Counted from the stretch's first letter, positions 43,952 through 53,854 are shown. The stretch is 64,000 nt of DNA from Clostridia bacterium (GCA_910576325.1 CAJTIM010000026.1:1-64000); one strand, 5' to 3'. Made by a program: numbers and translations. The notes: a model not told the origin generated them from the sequence alone.

Positions 43952-44539
43952 TTATTCTGCTGCTGTCCTGCCTGTCCCTCCATACTGCCTTAGGATCTCA
44001 TGAAACTGACTCCCGCATCTCTCCAATTCTCCCAGAACAACATCAATTTTATCCTCTTCCAAAAACCAATTATCCCTGCTAATCCCCCTGGTAACCGCCG
44101 GACAAACAAAAAACTCCGTATCCGGATACAAAACCTCATAATACAAAAGCGCCCTCCGTGCATGGCAAGCCTGCGGACAAAGAATCGCCCGCTCAACGGT
44201 AAGCCCCATAGCATCTGTCACTTTCCGGGAAAAAATCGCATTTTCATAAGTAAAAGTTGCCTCTCTCTCCTCAAGAACCGCTTCCCCGGGAACCCCGTTC
44301 TCTATCAGAATGTCCCGCAAGAACTCCCACTCCGTCTCATACCCCGGAATCATACACCGCCCTACCGGCTTACTGAACCTCCCCGAAGGCAGCACCCGCG
44401 GCGCATACCCCTCCTGATACAGCTTCGCCGCCTTCACCGCCAAAGCTCCCTGATCCCCTCCGGGAATAAAAATAATATCTGCTTTCTCCGGTTTATGCTC
44501 CACAAAAATAAAATCCGTCATATCATCAATGAATTTCAT
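43952..44539 (-). CDS. YdcF-like DUF218 protein
   Basis: This 195-residue protein has the DUF218 core: DIIFIPGGDQ, then EGYAPRVLPSGRFS, ATFTYENAIFSRKV (equivalent to the usual S-x-x-T-x-E-N) and ILCPQACHARRALLYYEVL. There is no membrane segment, so it is the soluble YdcF type. Function in this group is unsettled. It overlaps the corrinoid-protein gene by 14 bases, so the two are translated together. ATG at 44545 is an alternative start. Confidence 0.8.
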   Translation of the reverse strand: MKFIDDMTDFIFVEHKPEKADIIFIPGGDQGALAVKAAKLYQEGYAPRVLPSGRFSKPVGRCMIPGYETEWEFLRDILIENGVPGEAVLEEREATFTYENAIFSRKVTDAMGLTVERAILCPQACHARRALLYYEVLYPDTEFFVCPAVTRGISRDNWFLEEDKIDVVLGELERCGSQFHEILRQYGGTGRTAAE

Positions 44540-45182
44540 GCTCATCCTCTCCAAGCAGCCTTTTTGCCAGTACTACGGCCTCCGCCGCATTCTGACTGTA
44601 GCCGTCCGCTCCAATCTCCTTTGCAAACTCCTCCGTCACCGGCGCCCCGCCCACCATAATCTTAATCCGTTCCCGAAAAGCCTGTCCGTTCAGAGCATGT
44701 ACCGACTCCCGCATGGCCGGCAGCGTAGTTGTGAGCAGAGCCGACAGCCCCACCAGAACCGCGTCCGGATGCCGGGCAACGGAATCAATCAGCTTTTGGG
44801 CAGAGACGTCAATCCCCAGATCCACCACCTCAAAGCCCGCATTTTCCAGCATCATGCCTACCAGATTCTTTCCAATGTCATGGAGATCTCCTGCCACCGT
44901 CCCAATCAATACTTTTCCCAAGAGCCTGTTGTTATCCGATATAAGGTACGGCTTCAATACCTCCACACCCTTTTTCATGGCGCGGGCCGCAAGAATCATC
45001 TCCGGCACAAAGATTTCACCCAGGCGGTACTTCTCCCCTACATTTCCCAATGCATCAATCATGCCGCGGTTCAGAATCTCATTGGGCGCTTCTCCGCTTC
45101 GCAGCGCTTCTTGTATCAGTGACGTCACCAGCTTTACATTTCCTTCTTCAACTGCCAGTGCAAGTTCTTCTATTGCAGCCAT
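44526..45182 (-). CDS. Methyltransferase cognate corrinoid protein
   Basis: This 218-residue corrinoid (B12-binding) protein belongs to the MtbC/MttC/MtmC group. The N-terminal helical cap spans about 1-85 and the Rossmann B12 domain 90-210. The cobalt-ligand motif DLHDIGKN is intact, followed by GLSALLTTTLPAM and VGGAPVTEEFA. Such proteins carry a methyl group between substrate methyltransferases and tetrahydrofolate or CoM enzymes. No methyltransferase is next to it, so the partner is encoded elsewhere. Start ambiguous between 45185 and 45182 (ATGATG). Confidence 0.92.
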   Translation of the reverse strand: MAAIEELALAVEEGNVKLVTSLIQEALRSGEAPNEILNRGMIDALGNVGEKYRLGEIFVPEMILAARAMKKGVEVLKPYLISDNNRLLGKVLIGTVAGDLHDIGKNLVGMMLENAGFEVVDLGIDVSAQKLIDSVARHPDAVLVGLSALLTTTLPAMRESVHALNGQAFRERIKIMVGGAPVTEEFAKEIGADGYSQNAAEAVVLAKRLLGEDEHEIH

Positions 45183-45359
45183 CATTCACCTTCCTGTTTC
45201 CATGTTTTCTTTCTTATCATTATAAAAAGAGCCCGGAATAAAGTCAACAACGCGCAGTTTTCTATTCCAAAACAGGTGAAAGGATGTTATAATGTACCTG
45301 TATGAAAAGAGCGGCGGATATACGCCGTGAGATTTATGTATTATTGAGGGGAGAACCGC

Positions 45360-47465
45360 ATGAATAAACAAGTGATAACCGACCAGAGTCCAATTGAATA
45401 CATCCTGTCCGTGCTTTACGGCCTGGAGCATGGCTCCGATCAGAGAGACTCCCCCTCATTTTGCGATACTGCCGATCTCAAAACCGCTCAGGAGCTCAAA
45501 AAGTTTATAGACGAGATCCCCGGGGGCTTCTTTATTTATCATGCGGATGGGGATGAGAAAATTATCTATGCCAACAAAGCCATGCTTCGGCTTTTTGCCT
45601 GTGATACACTTAAGGAATTTCAGGAACTAACGGGCAACACCTTCCCCGGCCTGGTGCATCCGGATGATCTGGAGGCCGTGGAATGCAGCATCCGCGATCA
45701 AATCAGCCAAAGTCAGTATGATTTGGATTATGTGGAGTACCGTATCATCCGAAAGGACGGTCAGATTCGCTGGGTAGAGGATTACGGTCATTTCATCCGC
45801 AGTCAGTTTGCCGGTGACATCTTCTACGTCTTTGTGGGCGATGCCACGGAAAAAAGAGAAATGCAGTCCGAGGAAGAGCTGCGCAGGCTTGCCGTTATCG
45901 AGGGACTCAGCAGCGAGTATGAGGCCATTCTTTATGTGGATCTGGATATGGACAAGCTTCTTCCCTACCGCTTAAGCTCCCGCATTGAATTTCAGTTCGG
46001 TTCCGGCCCCCAATGCTATTCCTTCCATGAATTCTGCACAGAATATGTAAAAACCTGGGTGTATTCGGAGGATCAGGCTTTAATTACCCTTGCTCTCGAT
46101 CCCCACTGGATTCGGAAAAATGTAGCTTCCCAGGATACTTATTATGTAAACTACAGAATTCAAACTCCGGAGGCTGTCCAGTGCTTTCAGCTCCGCATTG
46201 CCCATGCAGGGCATCAAGAGTCCTGCTCCCAGGTTGTCATTGGTTCCCGAAGGGTAGACGACGAGATTCAGCATGAGATGGAACAAAAAAAGCTCTTAGA
46301 GGATACTCTGAACCATGCCAAACGGGCCAACATTGCCAAGAATACCTTTCTTTCCAATATGTCCCATGACATGCGCACTCCTTTAAACGCCATCACCGGC
46401 TTCACGGCTCTTGCCAAAAACCACATGGGGGAACCGGAAAAGCTTGCCGAATATCTTCAGAAGATTCAGGACTCGGGCGACCAGCTCCTGTCTCTTATCA
46501 ATGATATTCTGGAGATTTCCAGAATCGAATCGGGCACCCTGCAGACAGAGGATGTTCCCTGCTGCCTGTCCGACCTCATTTCGGACTTTCTGAAGTCCTT
46601 AGAGTCTCAGACAGAAAAAAAGCATCTGTCCCTGACCATGGATTTGTCCGGTGCGGAGCACACCCGCGTATACAGCGATCCCGGCAAGCTCAAGCAGATA
46701 CTTGCCTGCCTCACAAGCAATGCCATAAAATATACGCCGGACGGCGGCCGCATTAACATCTCCGTATCCGAGCGCAAAGCACCCTCGAACAATTATGCCT
46801 CCTATGAAATCTCCGTGGAAGATAACGGAATCGGAATCGCCCCGGAATATCTGGAGCATATTTTCGAACCCTTTGAGCGGGTCAAGAGCACTACCTTCAG
46901 CGGCATCCACGGAACGGGCCTGGGCCTCACCATTGCCCGGCGCCTGGTAGAGCTGATGGACGGCACCATTACCGTAGAGAGCACTCCCGAGAAGGGAAGC
47001 CGCTTCGCCTTTTTCCTCACCCTGCGGATTCATAGCTCCAATGCCCTGGAAAAAGAAGATGCGGCGGAAGCCCTCCTGGAACGGTTAAAGGGACAGAAAA
47101 TTCTTCTGGTGGACGACAACGATCTGAATCTGGAACTGGAATCCGAGCTGCTTGAGGATCTCGGCTTTTCGGTGGATACCGCTATGGACGGCCGCATTGC
47201 CCTGGATCTGCTGCTGCAGGCCGACCCGGGAACTTATGCCCTGATACTGATGGATATCCAAATGCCCATTATGAACGGCTATGAGACCACACAGGTGATC
47301 AGGAGCTTAAATGATCCCCTCCTGCACAGCATCCCCATCATTGCCCTGTCCGCCAACGCCTTTGAGGAGGACAGGCGAATGTCCAGAAAAAGCGGCATGA
47401 ACGCCCATTTGTCCAAGCCGCTCAATACGGATCAGCTTCTGGAATTTCTGGCGGAAATTATTTAA
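45360..47465 (+). CDS. PAS-containing hybrid sensor histidine kinase/response regulator
   Basis: This 701-residue soluble hybrid kinase has no membrane segment. It has a PAS domain (about 50-165, FFIYHADGDEKIIYANKAMLRLF) and a second sensory region (180-300). The HisKA H-box is MSHDMRTPLNAITGF (about 335-350). The ATPase domain has NAIKYTPDGG, DNGIGIAPEYLEHIF and GTGLGLTIARRL. The C-terminal receiver spans 580-701 with phosphorylatable Asp in LILMDIQMP and a late KPL lysine. No output or Hpt gene is adjacent. A GAGGGGAG site precedes the ATG, and a TATAAT lies at 45288-45293. Confidence 0.95.
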   Translation: MNKQVITDQSPIEYILSVLYGLEHGSDQRDSPSFCDTADLKTAQELKKFIDEIPGGFFIYHADGDEKIIYANKAMLRLFACDTLKEFQELTGNTFPGLVHPDDLEAVECSIRDQISQSQYDLDYVEYRIIRKDGQIRWVEDYGHFIRSQFAGDIFYVFVGDATEKREMQSEEELRRLAVIEGLSSEYEAILYVDLDMDKLLPYRLSSRIEFQFGSGPQCYSFHEFCTEYVKTWVYSEDQALITLALDPHWIRKNVASQDTYYVNYRIQTPEAVQCFQLRIAHAGHQESCSQVVIGSRRVDDEIQHEMEQKKLLEDTLNHAKRANIAKNTFLSNMSHDMRTPLNAITGFTALAKNHMGEPEKLAEYLQKIQDSGDQLLSLINDILEISRIESGTLQTEDVPCCLSDLISDFLKSLESQTEKKHLSLTMDLSGAEHTRVYSDPGKLKQILACLTSNAIKYTPDGGRINISVSERKAPSNNYASYEISVEDNGIGIAPEYLEHIFEPFERVKSTTFSGIHGTGLGLTIARRLVELMDGTITVESTPEKGSRFAFFLTLRIHSSNALEKEDAAEALLERLKGQKILLVDDNDLNLELESELLEDLGFSVDTAMDGRIALDLLLQADPGTYALILMDIQMPIMNGYETTQVIRSLNDPLLHSIPIIALSANAFEEDRRMSRKSGMNAHLSKPLNTDQLLEFLAEII

Positions 47466-47491
47466 TCCTGGTTTACCGTCTAAGGGGAGGG

Positions 47492-48415
47492 CTATTCGCC
47501 CTCCCCTGTAATAAGCTCCGGCTCAATCACCAGATGCTTCTCCACCTGCTCCCCGTCCAGGATGCGGATGGCCGTTTCGCAGGCCAGGCTTCCTATCTCC
47601 GGACAGCGGATGGTTGCATTGAGTATCCCCCGCTCTACCAAATCAAGACCTCCGAAATTCCCCGCAAAGCCGTCCACTCCCAGAAAGCAGATTCCGCTGA
47701 CCCGATACTGCTTCTGAGCCAGATAGGCCCCGTAGGCCATCTCATCGTTAAAGGCAAAGACAATATCTGCCGTCTGCCTTGACACCAGATAATCCTTCAT
47801 GCGGTTTTCCGCCTTATCCCGAAGCCATTCTCCATTGAGATAGTGAATATTTTCTTCCGGAAGCGCCCCTTCCACCGCATCCTGAAAGCCCTCCAGCCTT
47901 CGGGCGGAAATGGGAGAACCGGCGGAGCCTTCAATCACAATCACCTCATTTCCCGGCTCATACCGCTCCTCCAGGATATAAGCGCCGGCAATCCTTCCAA
48001 TCTCATAATCATTAAACTCAATAAAGGTCGTATAACTCTCCGTTCCTGGGTCCACTCCCATCACAACCACCGGAAGCTCCCTGCAAAGCTCTTCCAGCTT
48101 TTCCTTCAGAGATTCGGAATCATTGGGGGCCACAATCAGCAGATCCACGCCGCATTCCATAAGCTGATCGATATCCTGAAGCTGCTTCCTGCTGCTTCCT
48201 GCCGCATCCTTAAAAATTATATTTACCCGGCTGTCCAACTGCCGTTCCTCGGTCATGCTGTCGATAGTCTGGCTTAGCCACGGCTCCATCACATTCGAAA
48301 GACTGACCCCTATGAGGTATTCATATTCATTTTCCTGTATAATCTCCTTCTCACGGCAGCCTGTCAAAAGACAGAGCAGCAGCCCCAAAGCCAGCGGCAG
48401 GAACCTTTTTTTCAT
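47492..48415 (-). CDS. Sugar-binding lipoprotein, probable sensor subunit
   Basis: This 307-residue periplasmic-binding-protein-like lipoprotein of the ribose/galactose type has a lipobox LLTGC (Cys20). It contains YLIGVSLSNVMEPWLSQ, LLIVAPNDSESL, and the ligand-side VFAFNDEMAYGAYLA with VDGF. It lies directly after a YesM/LytS-type kinase and an AraC-type regulator, while a second, transport-type binding protein is upstream in the operon. This matches the XylFII/LytS/YesN arrangement known for xylose sensing in clostridia. Confidence 0.88.
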   Translation of the reverse strand: MKKRFLPLALGLLLCLLTGCREKEIIQENEYEYLIGVSLSNVMEPWLSQTIDSMTEERQLDSRVNIIFKDAAGSSRKQLQDIDQLMECGVDLLIVAPNDSESLKEKLEELCRELPVVVMGVDPGTESYTTFIEFNDYEIGRIAGAYILEERYEPGNEVIVIEGSAGSPISARRLEGFQDAVEGALPEENIHYLNGEWLRDKAENRMKDYLVSRQTADIVFAFNDEMAYGAYLAQKQYRVSGICFLGVDGFAGNFGGLDLVERGILNATIRCPEIGSLACETAIRILDGEQVEKHLVIEPELITGEGE

Positions 48416-48450
48416 AAATGCTTCTCCCTTCGTCTGAACGCATTTTCCTT

Positions 48451-49653
48451 TCAGACAATGTTTTTTCGGTGCTCCGACGGCGATATCCCCATAATATTCT
48501 TAAAGGCCGTAGAGAAATAATGCTGACTCTTATACCCCACCATATCCGCAATCTCATTGATCGGCCGGCTGGTGCCCCGCATCAGTACAATAGCTTCATT
48601 GATCCGAAGGCTGGTAAGAAAATCCTTAAAGGACATGCCAAGCTCCTGCTTCATCAGACGGCTTAAATAGGCCGGGCTGATACCGATGGAGCGGGCCACC
48701 AGATTCAGATCCATATCCGGGTCCCGAAAATGCTCAAAAAGATACTTTTTCGCCTCCGTCACCGCCGGACGACATTCCAGGGACTTTTGGACCTCCCTTA
48801 GCGCCTCGCCATAATTCTTTGAGAAAAGCGCCTCTTCGCATCTTTGAACCACGATGGTGCATGTTCCGCCCAGGATCTGCTCCAGACTTCCCTCCAGATG
48901 CCGCCGCAGCTCTCCAAGCTTTTCCTCCCTCTCATGAAAAATGCCGGCCACATTCTGATACCGGTCCGTAAAAAGATAGACCGGATCACATTTTCCCAAA
49001 AGCTCCCCCAGAATATTTTTAAGGGCAAACTGATACACGTCATCGGAGATATGGCTGTCCCCCATGCGCAGGCTTAAGGAGCGGTTATTCTGGGTCGATA
49101 CGAGGACCAGAGCCGCATCCTCCCCCATATGCACGGACAGCAGCTCCTTCTGCCCCTCTCGCTCCGTATCCGTAAGCCTCCCCTCAAGCCAATCATTGAA
49201 AAACACCCCCTGAAGGTACTCTCTGTGCTGATCCAGCTGGTAGTTTGCCAAATCAATAAAGCGCTGCCTGGATCGCTCCCGGCTTAACTCCTCCGTAAGC
49301 CGCAGAATGGCTTCGTAAAGCTCCTGCTCCTCAATGGGCTTCAGAATATAGCTGCGCACCCCCAGAGCCATCGCCTCCTTGGCATAGGAAAATTCATTGT
49401 AGCCGGATACGATGATGGTCCGGCACTCCGGCCGCACGCTGCGGATCTGCTCCAAAAGCTGCAGCCCGTTCAGCTTCGGCATACAGATATCCACCAGCGC
49501 AATATCCGGCTGCTCCTCCCCCGCTATGCGGAGCGCCTCCAGCCCGTTTTTCGCCTCACCGCAGACCTTTAGGGGAAGATCAAAGCTTTCCACCAGCTCC
49601 CTGAGACCCTGGCGTATCTTCGGCTCGTCATCCGCAATCACGATTTTCCACAT
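48451..49653 (-). CDS. AraC-type response regulator (YesN-like)
   Basis: This 400-residue regulator has an N-terminal receiver (1-120, Asp in ALVDICMPKLNGL, Lys in YILKPIEEQEL), a middle linker domain, and a C-terminal AraC DNA-binding domain. The latter shows NLVARSIGISPAYLSRLMKQELG and INEIADMVGYKSQHYFSTAFKNIMGISPSEHRK. Its start overlaps the kinase gene by 26 bases. The ATG at 49653 has a GGAGG site. Probable activator of the upstream ABC genes. Confidence 0.95.
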   Translation of the reverse strand: MWKIVIADDEPKIRQGLRELVESFDLPLKVCGEAKNGLEALRIAGEEQPDIALVDICMPKLNGLQLLEQIRSVRPECRTIIVSGYNEFSYAKEAMALGVRSYILKPIEEQELYEAILRLTEELSRERSRQRFIDLANYQLDQHREYLQGVFFNDWLEGRLTDTEREGQKELLSVHMGEDAALVLVSTQNNRSLSLRMGDSHISDDVYQFALKNILGELLGKCDPVYLFTDRYQNVAGIFHEREEKLGELRRHLEGSLEQILGGTCTIVVQRCEEALFSKNYGEALREVQKSLECRPAVTEAKKYLFEHFRDPDMDLNLVARSIGISPAYLSRLMKQELGMSFKDFLTSLRINEAIVLMRGTSRPINEIADMVGYKSQHYFSTAFKNIMGISPSEHRKNIV

Positions 49654-51463
49654 CGTCTTTTTCCTCCGTATTTCTGTCACGCCGGCCCTTCAGCGGAAGC
49701 CGTATCTCAGCGATAGTTCCGCCTCCTGTCCCCGGCCGGTAGAAAAGACCGTAAGCCTCCCCATAGGAAAAGCGAATCCGGTCGTGAACATTGCGCACCC
49801 CAAAGGCTCTTATCTCCTCGGGACGCTCCTCCATCCGCAGGATTTTGTTAAGCCTTCCGCACTCTTTTGCACTCATTCCCGCCCCGTCGTCCATCACAAG
49901 AATCAGCAGGATATCCGGCTCCTCTTTTTCTATCCGGATACGGATATTTCCCCGCTCCTGATCCGATTCCTTGATTCCGTGATAGAGGGCATTTTCCACC
50001 AGAGGCTGAATGATAAGCCTGGGTACTTCGCAGCCCAAAAGCTCCTCCGGGCAGAAAGGCTCGTATTCAAACAAATCCTCATACCGGAACTTCTGTACAT
50101 CCAGATAGCTGCGCACCAGAGACATTTCCTCCCGCAAAGTTATGTATTCCTTGCCGCTGCTCAGACAGATGCGGAAAAAGTTGGAGAGGGCGCGGACCGT
50201 CTCCACAATGTCCTTCGCCTGATACCGCTTCGCCATCCACTGTATACTGTCCAGGGTATTGTAGAGGAAATGGGGCTTTATCTGCTCCCGGAGAATCTTC
50301 ATCTCCGCCTCCCGCTTCTGCTTCTGTTCCGCATAGACCAGGCGGAGCAGCTCATTGATCTTATCCACCATAGCGTTAAAGGCATCTCCAAGCTGGCCGA
50401 TTTCCCCCTGATAATGGTTGTCGAACCGCACCGTCAGATCTCCTGTCTGTGCCCGCTTCATGAGACGGGAGAGGTTGGAAATAGGCGTGGTAATGGTTTT
50501 TGAAAAGAGTGCCGACCATACAAGAGCCACCCCGCAGCAGAGAACGGCCAGCAGAACGGACACCCGCTGAACCCGGGAAACGCCCTCTATAGTTTTTCCC
50601 ATATCGTAAAGTCCTACGGTGGTCAGCCTGGTATATTCCGACTGGTTGTAGATGATCCGGTACTGGTCCTCCTGAATCCTGCACTTGAAGCTTCCGCTCT
50701 GAGCCTCTAAGAACCAGGCCGGGTTGATGCGGTAGACCACCTTATTCTCCGGGGTATAGAGAATGTTTCCCTTGCTGTCCATAATAAATACAAAGCCCGT
50801 CTGCCCCAGGGTGATATCCCCCACCAGGCTCTGGATGCTTCGCTTATCCAAATCAATCAGAGCCACTCCTATAAGCTCCTGGCTCTTTGTCCCATAGATG
50901 GCCTGGGCCACGGAAACATAGCTGTCGGAGCTGTAATTCCTCCAATCCTGAAGATTCCGCCCGATGGAGGTGCTGATCACGACCGGACGCCCCTCCGCCC
51001 GGACCGCATCCTGATACCATTTCTCTTCGCTTAAATCCTGCTTCTGAATCCGGTAGGAATCGTTGGACAGATAGTGCCCCAGACTGCTGGCCAATACGAT
51101 ATTCAGATAATCCCGGTGAACGGCGGAGTATTCCAGCAAGAGATTGCGGACCTCTGTCTCAAGTTCCACCCGCTTTCCCTGTTCCCGCTCCTCATCCACT
51201 ACAAGATATCCCTGAACCGCCCGGCTTTCCCCTAAGAGCTTCAGAGTTTTCTCAATGTCCTCCAGCTTCAGATCCACGGACTTCTGCACCTGATTCTGCA
51301 TCTCTGCCGTGCTGGCATAGGCATGTTCCTCAATGGAGTCTATATAAATCCTGCTGCCCGTCATGGTAAGCACAAGGGTTACGGACAGAACTGCCATAAA
51401 GGTAAAGACCAGAAACGAGCGCCTGAGATTTTTTGTGAATAACAATTCCTGTAGGTTTTTCAT
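49628..51463 (-). CDS. Membrane sensor histidine kinase (YesM/LytS type)
   Basis: This 611-residue kinase has two membrane segments (about 15-35 and 285-305) flanking an extracellular dCache-like sensor. HAMP follows (TTPISNLSRLMKRAQTGDL), then the His_kinase domain with QIKPHFLYNTLDSIQWM (phosphorylated His) and an ATPase domain with RLIIQPLVENALYHGIKE and MDDGAGMS. The downstream lipoprotein may hand over ligand information to the extracellular domain. Confidence 0.93.
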   Translation of the reverse strand: MKNLQELLFTKNLRRSFLVFTFMAVLSVTLVLTMTGSRIYIDSIEEHAYASTAEMQNQVQKSVDLKLEDIEKTLKLLGESRAVQGYLVVDEEREQGKRVELETEVRNLLLEYSAVHRDYLNIVLASSLGHYLSNDSYRIQKQDLSEEKWYQDAVRAEGRPVVISTSIGRNLQDWRNYSSDSYVSVAQAIYGTKSQELIGVALIDLDKRSIQSLVGDITLGQTGFVFIMDSKGNILYTPENKVVYRINPAWFLEAQSGSFKCRIQEDQYRIIYNQSEYTRLTTVGLYDMGKTIEGVSRVQRVSVLLAVLCCGVALVWSALFSKTITTPISNLSRLMKRAQTGDLTVRFDNHYQGEIGQLGDAFNAMVDKINELLRLVYAEQKQKREAEMKILREQIKPHFLYNTLDSIQWMAKRYQAKDIVETVRALSNFFRICLSSGKEYITLREEMSLVRSYLDVQKFRYEDLFEYEPFCPEELLGCEVPRLIIQPLVENALYHGIKESDQERGNIRIRIEKEEPDILLILVMDDGAGMSAKECGRLNKILRMEERPEEIRAFGVRNVHDRIRFSYGEAYGLFYRPGTGGGTIAEIRLPLKGRRDRNTEEKDDVENRDCG

Positions 51464-51586
51464 AAACACCCGCCTTCACGTCAGAGTATAGTAGTTATAC
51501 TAAAAAATTTACGGCATCCCGTCAAGTATTATGTGAACTAAAAAAGCACAAAGGGAAAGGGAGCATCAAAGCCGCAGTCCGAAAAC

Positions 51587-51613
51587 GGCCCACCTGCTGT
51601 ACACAGATGGGCC
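51587..51613 (-). terminator. Partial terminator between binding-protein and kinase genes
   Basis: GGCCCATCTG and CAGGTGGGCC arms with a seven-base loop, followed by GTTTTC on the minus strand, sit 40 bases past the binding-protein stop. The short T-run suggests partial termination, lowering expression of the sensor genes relative to the transporter. Confidence 0.7.
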
Positions 51614-51652
51614 GCTTCCCTTGCAGGCAGTTTTTATGCCGTAGCAATATTT

Positions 51653-52714
51653 TTATTCGCCGCCGTATTTCTTTAACAGATCGGGAGCTGTCTCCGGAGT
51701 GATAATCTCGGATTCCAGAGTGATTTCCTTCTCAAGCTCCTTCCCCTCAACCAGAAGCTGATATGCGCTCTCAATTGCCTCTGCGCCGCCGGTGGGGTAT
51801 ACCATAGACAGGCTTAATCTGCCTTCCATTACGCTGCGGATGCCGCCGTCGGGTGTGGGAAGTCCGTCAACGCCGATGAAGATGATATCCTGCTCGCGTC
51901 CTGCGTTCTTGGCCGCAATGTAAGCGCCCTCTGCCATCGGATCGTTCAGGCAGTAGAACAGGTCGATCTCGGTATTGGTCTGCAGCATTTCCTCCGCAAC
52001 GGTGATAGCCTTCTCACGCAGCCAGTCCGCATTGTTGGCCGCTACGATCTCTACCTTGGGATTTGCCTTGATTCCCTCGCGGAAGCCGTTGTCTCTGTCG
52101 ATACCGCCGGAAGTTCCCTCAAGACCCTTGATCTCGCAAACCTTTCCTCCGTCGGGAAGAAGTGTGTTTGCCACATACTCGCCTACCTGTTTTCCGATTG
52201 CCACGTTATCTGCGCCGATAAACTGTGTATATCCGTCTCCGTCAATCTTTCTGTCCAGAAGGATAACCGGGATTCCTGCCTCATATGCTGCGGTAACCGC
52301 ATTGGTCAGAGGAGTCGCCTCGTTGGGGGAGGTGATAATCAGATCCACGCCCATCTGTACAAAGTTCTCGATGTCAGCGATCTGCTTGGAGTTATCCTGT
52401 GCTGCGTCTGCGTAGATAATCTCGAACTCGGGATGTGCTTCCGCCGCCGCCGCAATCTGATCATTCATAGCTACACGCCAGGGCTCGCCTAAGTTACACT
52501 GTGACATACCAATCACATATTTGTCCTTTGCGCCTCCCTCTGCTCCTGCGTCCGCTGCCGGCTCCTCATCTTCTGCCGGCGCCGGTTCTTCCGCCTGCTC
52601 CTCGGTACCGGAAGGCTCTGCTGCCGCCGGTTCTTCCGCCTTGCTGCCGCAGCCGGCTAAAAGGGCTGCCAGCATTGCCGTACACAGTACCACACTTAAA
52701 ATTCTCTTTTTCAT
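51653..52714 (-). CDS. Ribose-type ABC transporter substrate-binding lipoprotein
   Basis: This 353-residue type-I binding protein has a lipobox LLAGC (Cys22) and an acidic Glu/Pro/Ala linker (25-60). YVIGMSQCNLGEPWRVAMNDQI, LIITSPNEATPLTNAV, VILLDRKIDGDGYTQFIGADN and GVDGLPTPDGG place it with ribose/galactose/xylose-type sugar binders. An intercistronic hairpin separates it from the permease gene, a common way to raise binding-protein levels. Confidence 0.93.
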   Translation of the reverse strand: MKKRILSVVLCTAMLAALLAGCGSKAEEPAAAEPSGTEEQAEEPAPAEDEEPAADAGAEGGAKDKYVIGMSQCNLGEPWRVAMNDQIAAAAEAHPEFEIIYADAAQDNSKQIADIENFVQMGVDLIITSPNEATPLTNAVTAAYEAGIPVILLDRKIDGDGYTQFIGADNVAIGKQVGEYVANTLLPDGGKVCEIKGLEGTSGGIDRDNGFREGIKANPKVEIVAANNADWLREKAITVAEEMLQTNTEIDLFYCLNDPMAEGAYIAAKNAGREQDIIFIGVDGLPTPDGGIRSVMEGRLSLSMVYPTGGAEAIESAYQLLVEGKELEKEITLESEIITPETAPDLLKKYGGE

Positions 52715-52748
52715 ACTTTCCTCTTTCTTCGATAGCTTTTTATTTTTT

Positions 52749-52787
52749 AATCTGCAAGGGGCTGCTATCGATCAACCCCCGCAGATT
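52749..52787 (-). repeat. Intercistronic hairpin between permease and binding-protein genes
   Basis: AATCTGC plus GGGG pairs with CCCC and GCAGATT across a short loop. A hairpin directly 5' of a binding-protein cistron often protects the downstream mRNA or marks a processing site. Confidence 0.65.
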
Positions 52788-52809
52788 GCGCACTGTAATG
52801 ATATAACTG

Positions 52810-53787
52810 TTACTCCTTCCGCTCCGCCTGCATAAATACGGCGATGATGATAAGGAAGCCCTTTACCATCAGCTGCAGATTGGAGTTTACGCCTTTCAAT
52901 CCGAGTACATTGTCTAACATACCCAGAATCAGCGCTCCGATCAGGGTCCCGAGCATGGTTCCCTTGCCGCCTGCCAGACTGGTTCCGCCGATGGCACAGG
53001 CCGCTACTGCGTTCAGCTCGTAGCCGGAGCCTTCGTTCGGTCCGCCCTGGCTTATCTGAGCCGCGTGAATCATGGCTGCCACGGATGCCAGCATAGAACA
53101 CAGCATAAAGGTAAACAGCTTGATCCGATCTACATTGATGCCTGCCAGATAGGATGCCTGACGGTTGCCGCCGATGGCGTAGAGCTGACGGCCGAACCGC
53201 GTCCTTGTCATAATAAAATGGAAAATCAGAAGCAGTATCAGGAAAATAATGGCCGGTACGGGTATCAGCCCGTTGATACGCATCTGGAGTACCTCAAACT
53301 GTGGCGGCGCAAGTCCTTCTCCCTTGCCGTAGGTCAGGGGAATCCCGACGCCGTTTGCCCAAAATCTTGCAAGTCCTCTTGCAATATTCATACTGGCCAG
53401 AGTAACGATAAACGCCTGGAGCTTCAGCTTCGTAATGCAGATGCCGTTAAAGAAGCCGAAGGCCGCTCCGATAAGCAGGCTTGCCAGAACTGCCGGTACA
53501 AAACCCAGGCCGTTCCACACCATCAGAGCCGCGCAGCCGGTGGATACCAGACCCACCACGGAGCCTACGGAAAGATCAATATCGCCCAAAATCAGAATCA
53601 TGGTCATACCGATAGCGATAATGCCGTTTTCCGACACGGCACGAAGCACATTCATCAGGTTTCTGGCATCCAGAAACACATTTTTTCCATCCTGCACACA
53701 GATTACGCTTGCCACAATAAATATGAGGATCAGCGCAATTACACTTTGCATTTTCTTTATTAATACCTTTGTCTGGTCTGTTTTCAT
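52810..53787 (-). CDS. Ribose-type ABC transporter permease
   Basis: This 325-residue RbsC-like permease has eight to ten membrane segments. Family marks are NVLRAVSENGIIAIGMTMILILGDIDLSVGSV, AFIVTLASMNIARGLA, GNRQASYLAGINVDRIK, and AVAACAIGGTSLAGGKGTMLGTLIGALI. It follows the ATPase gene and has a GGGAGAGG site. Confidence 0.96.
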   Translation of the reverse strand: MKTDQTKVLIKKMQSVIALILIFIVASVICVQDGKNVFLDARNLMNVLRAVSENGIIAIGMTMILILGDIDLSVGSVVGLVSTGCAALMVWNGLGFVPAVLASLLIGAAFGFFNGICITKLKLQAFIVTLASMNIARGLARFWANGVGIPLTYGKGEGLAPPQFEVLQMRINGLIPVPAIIFLILLLIFHFIMTRTRFGRQLYAIGGNRQASYLAGINVDRIKLFTFMLCSMLASVAAMIHAAQISQGGPNEGSGYELNAVAACAIGGTSLAGGKGTMLGTLIGALILGMLDNVLGLKGVNSNLQLMVKGFLIIIAVFMQAERKE

Positions 53788-53854
53788 CTCTGCCTCTCCC
53801 TATCATTCAAGTTCCGCAGCGCCCATGCCGCACAGGCACCGCCGTTTACACAAC

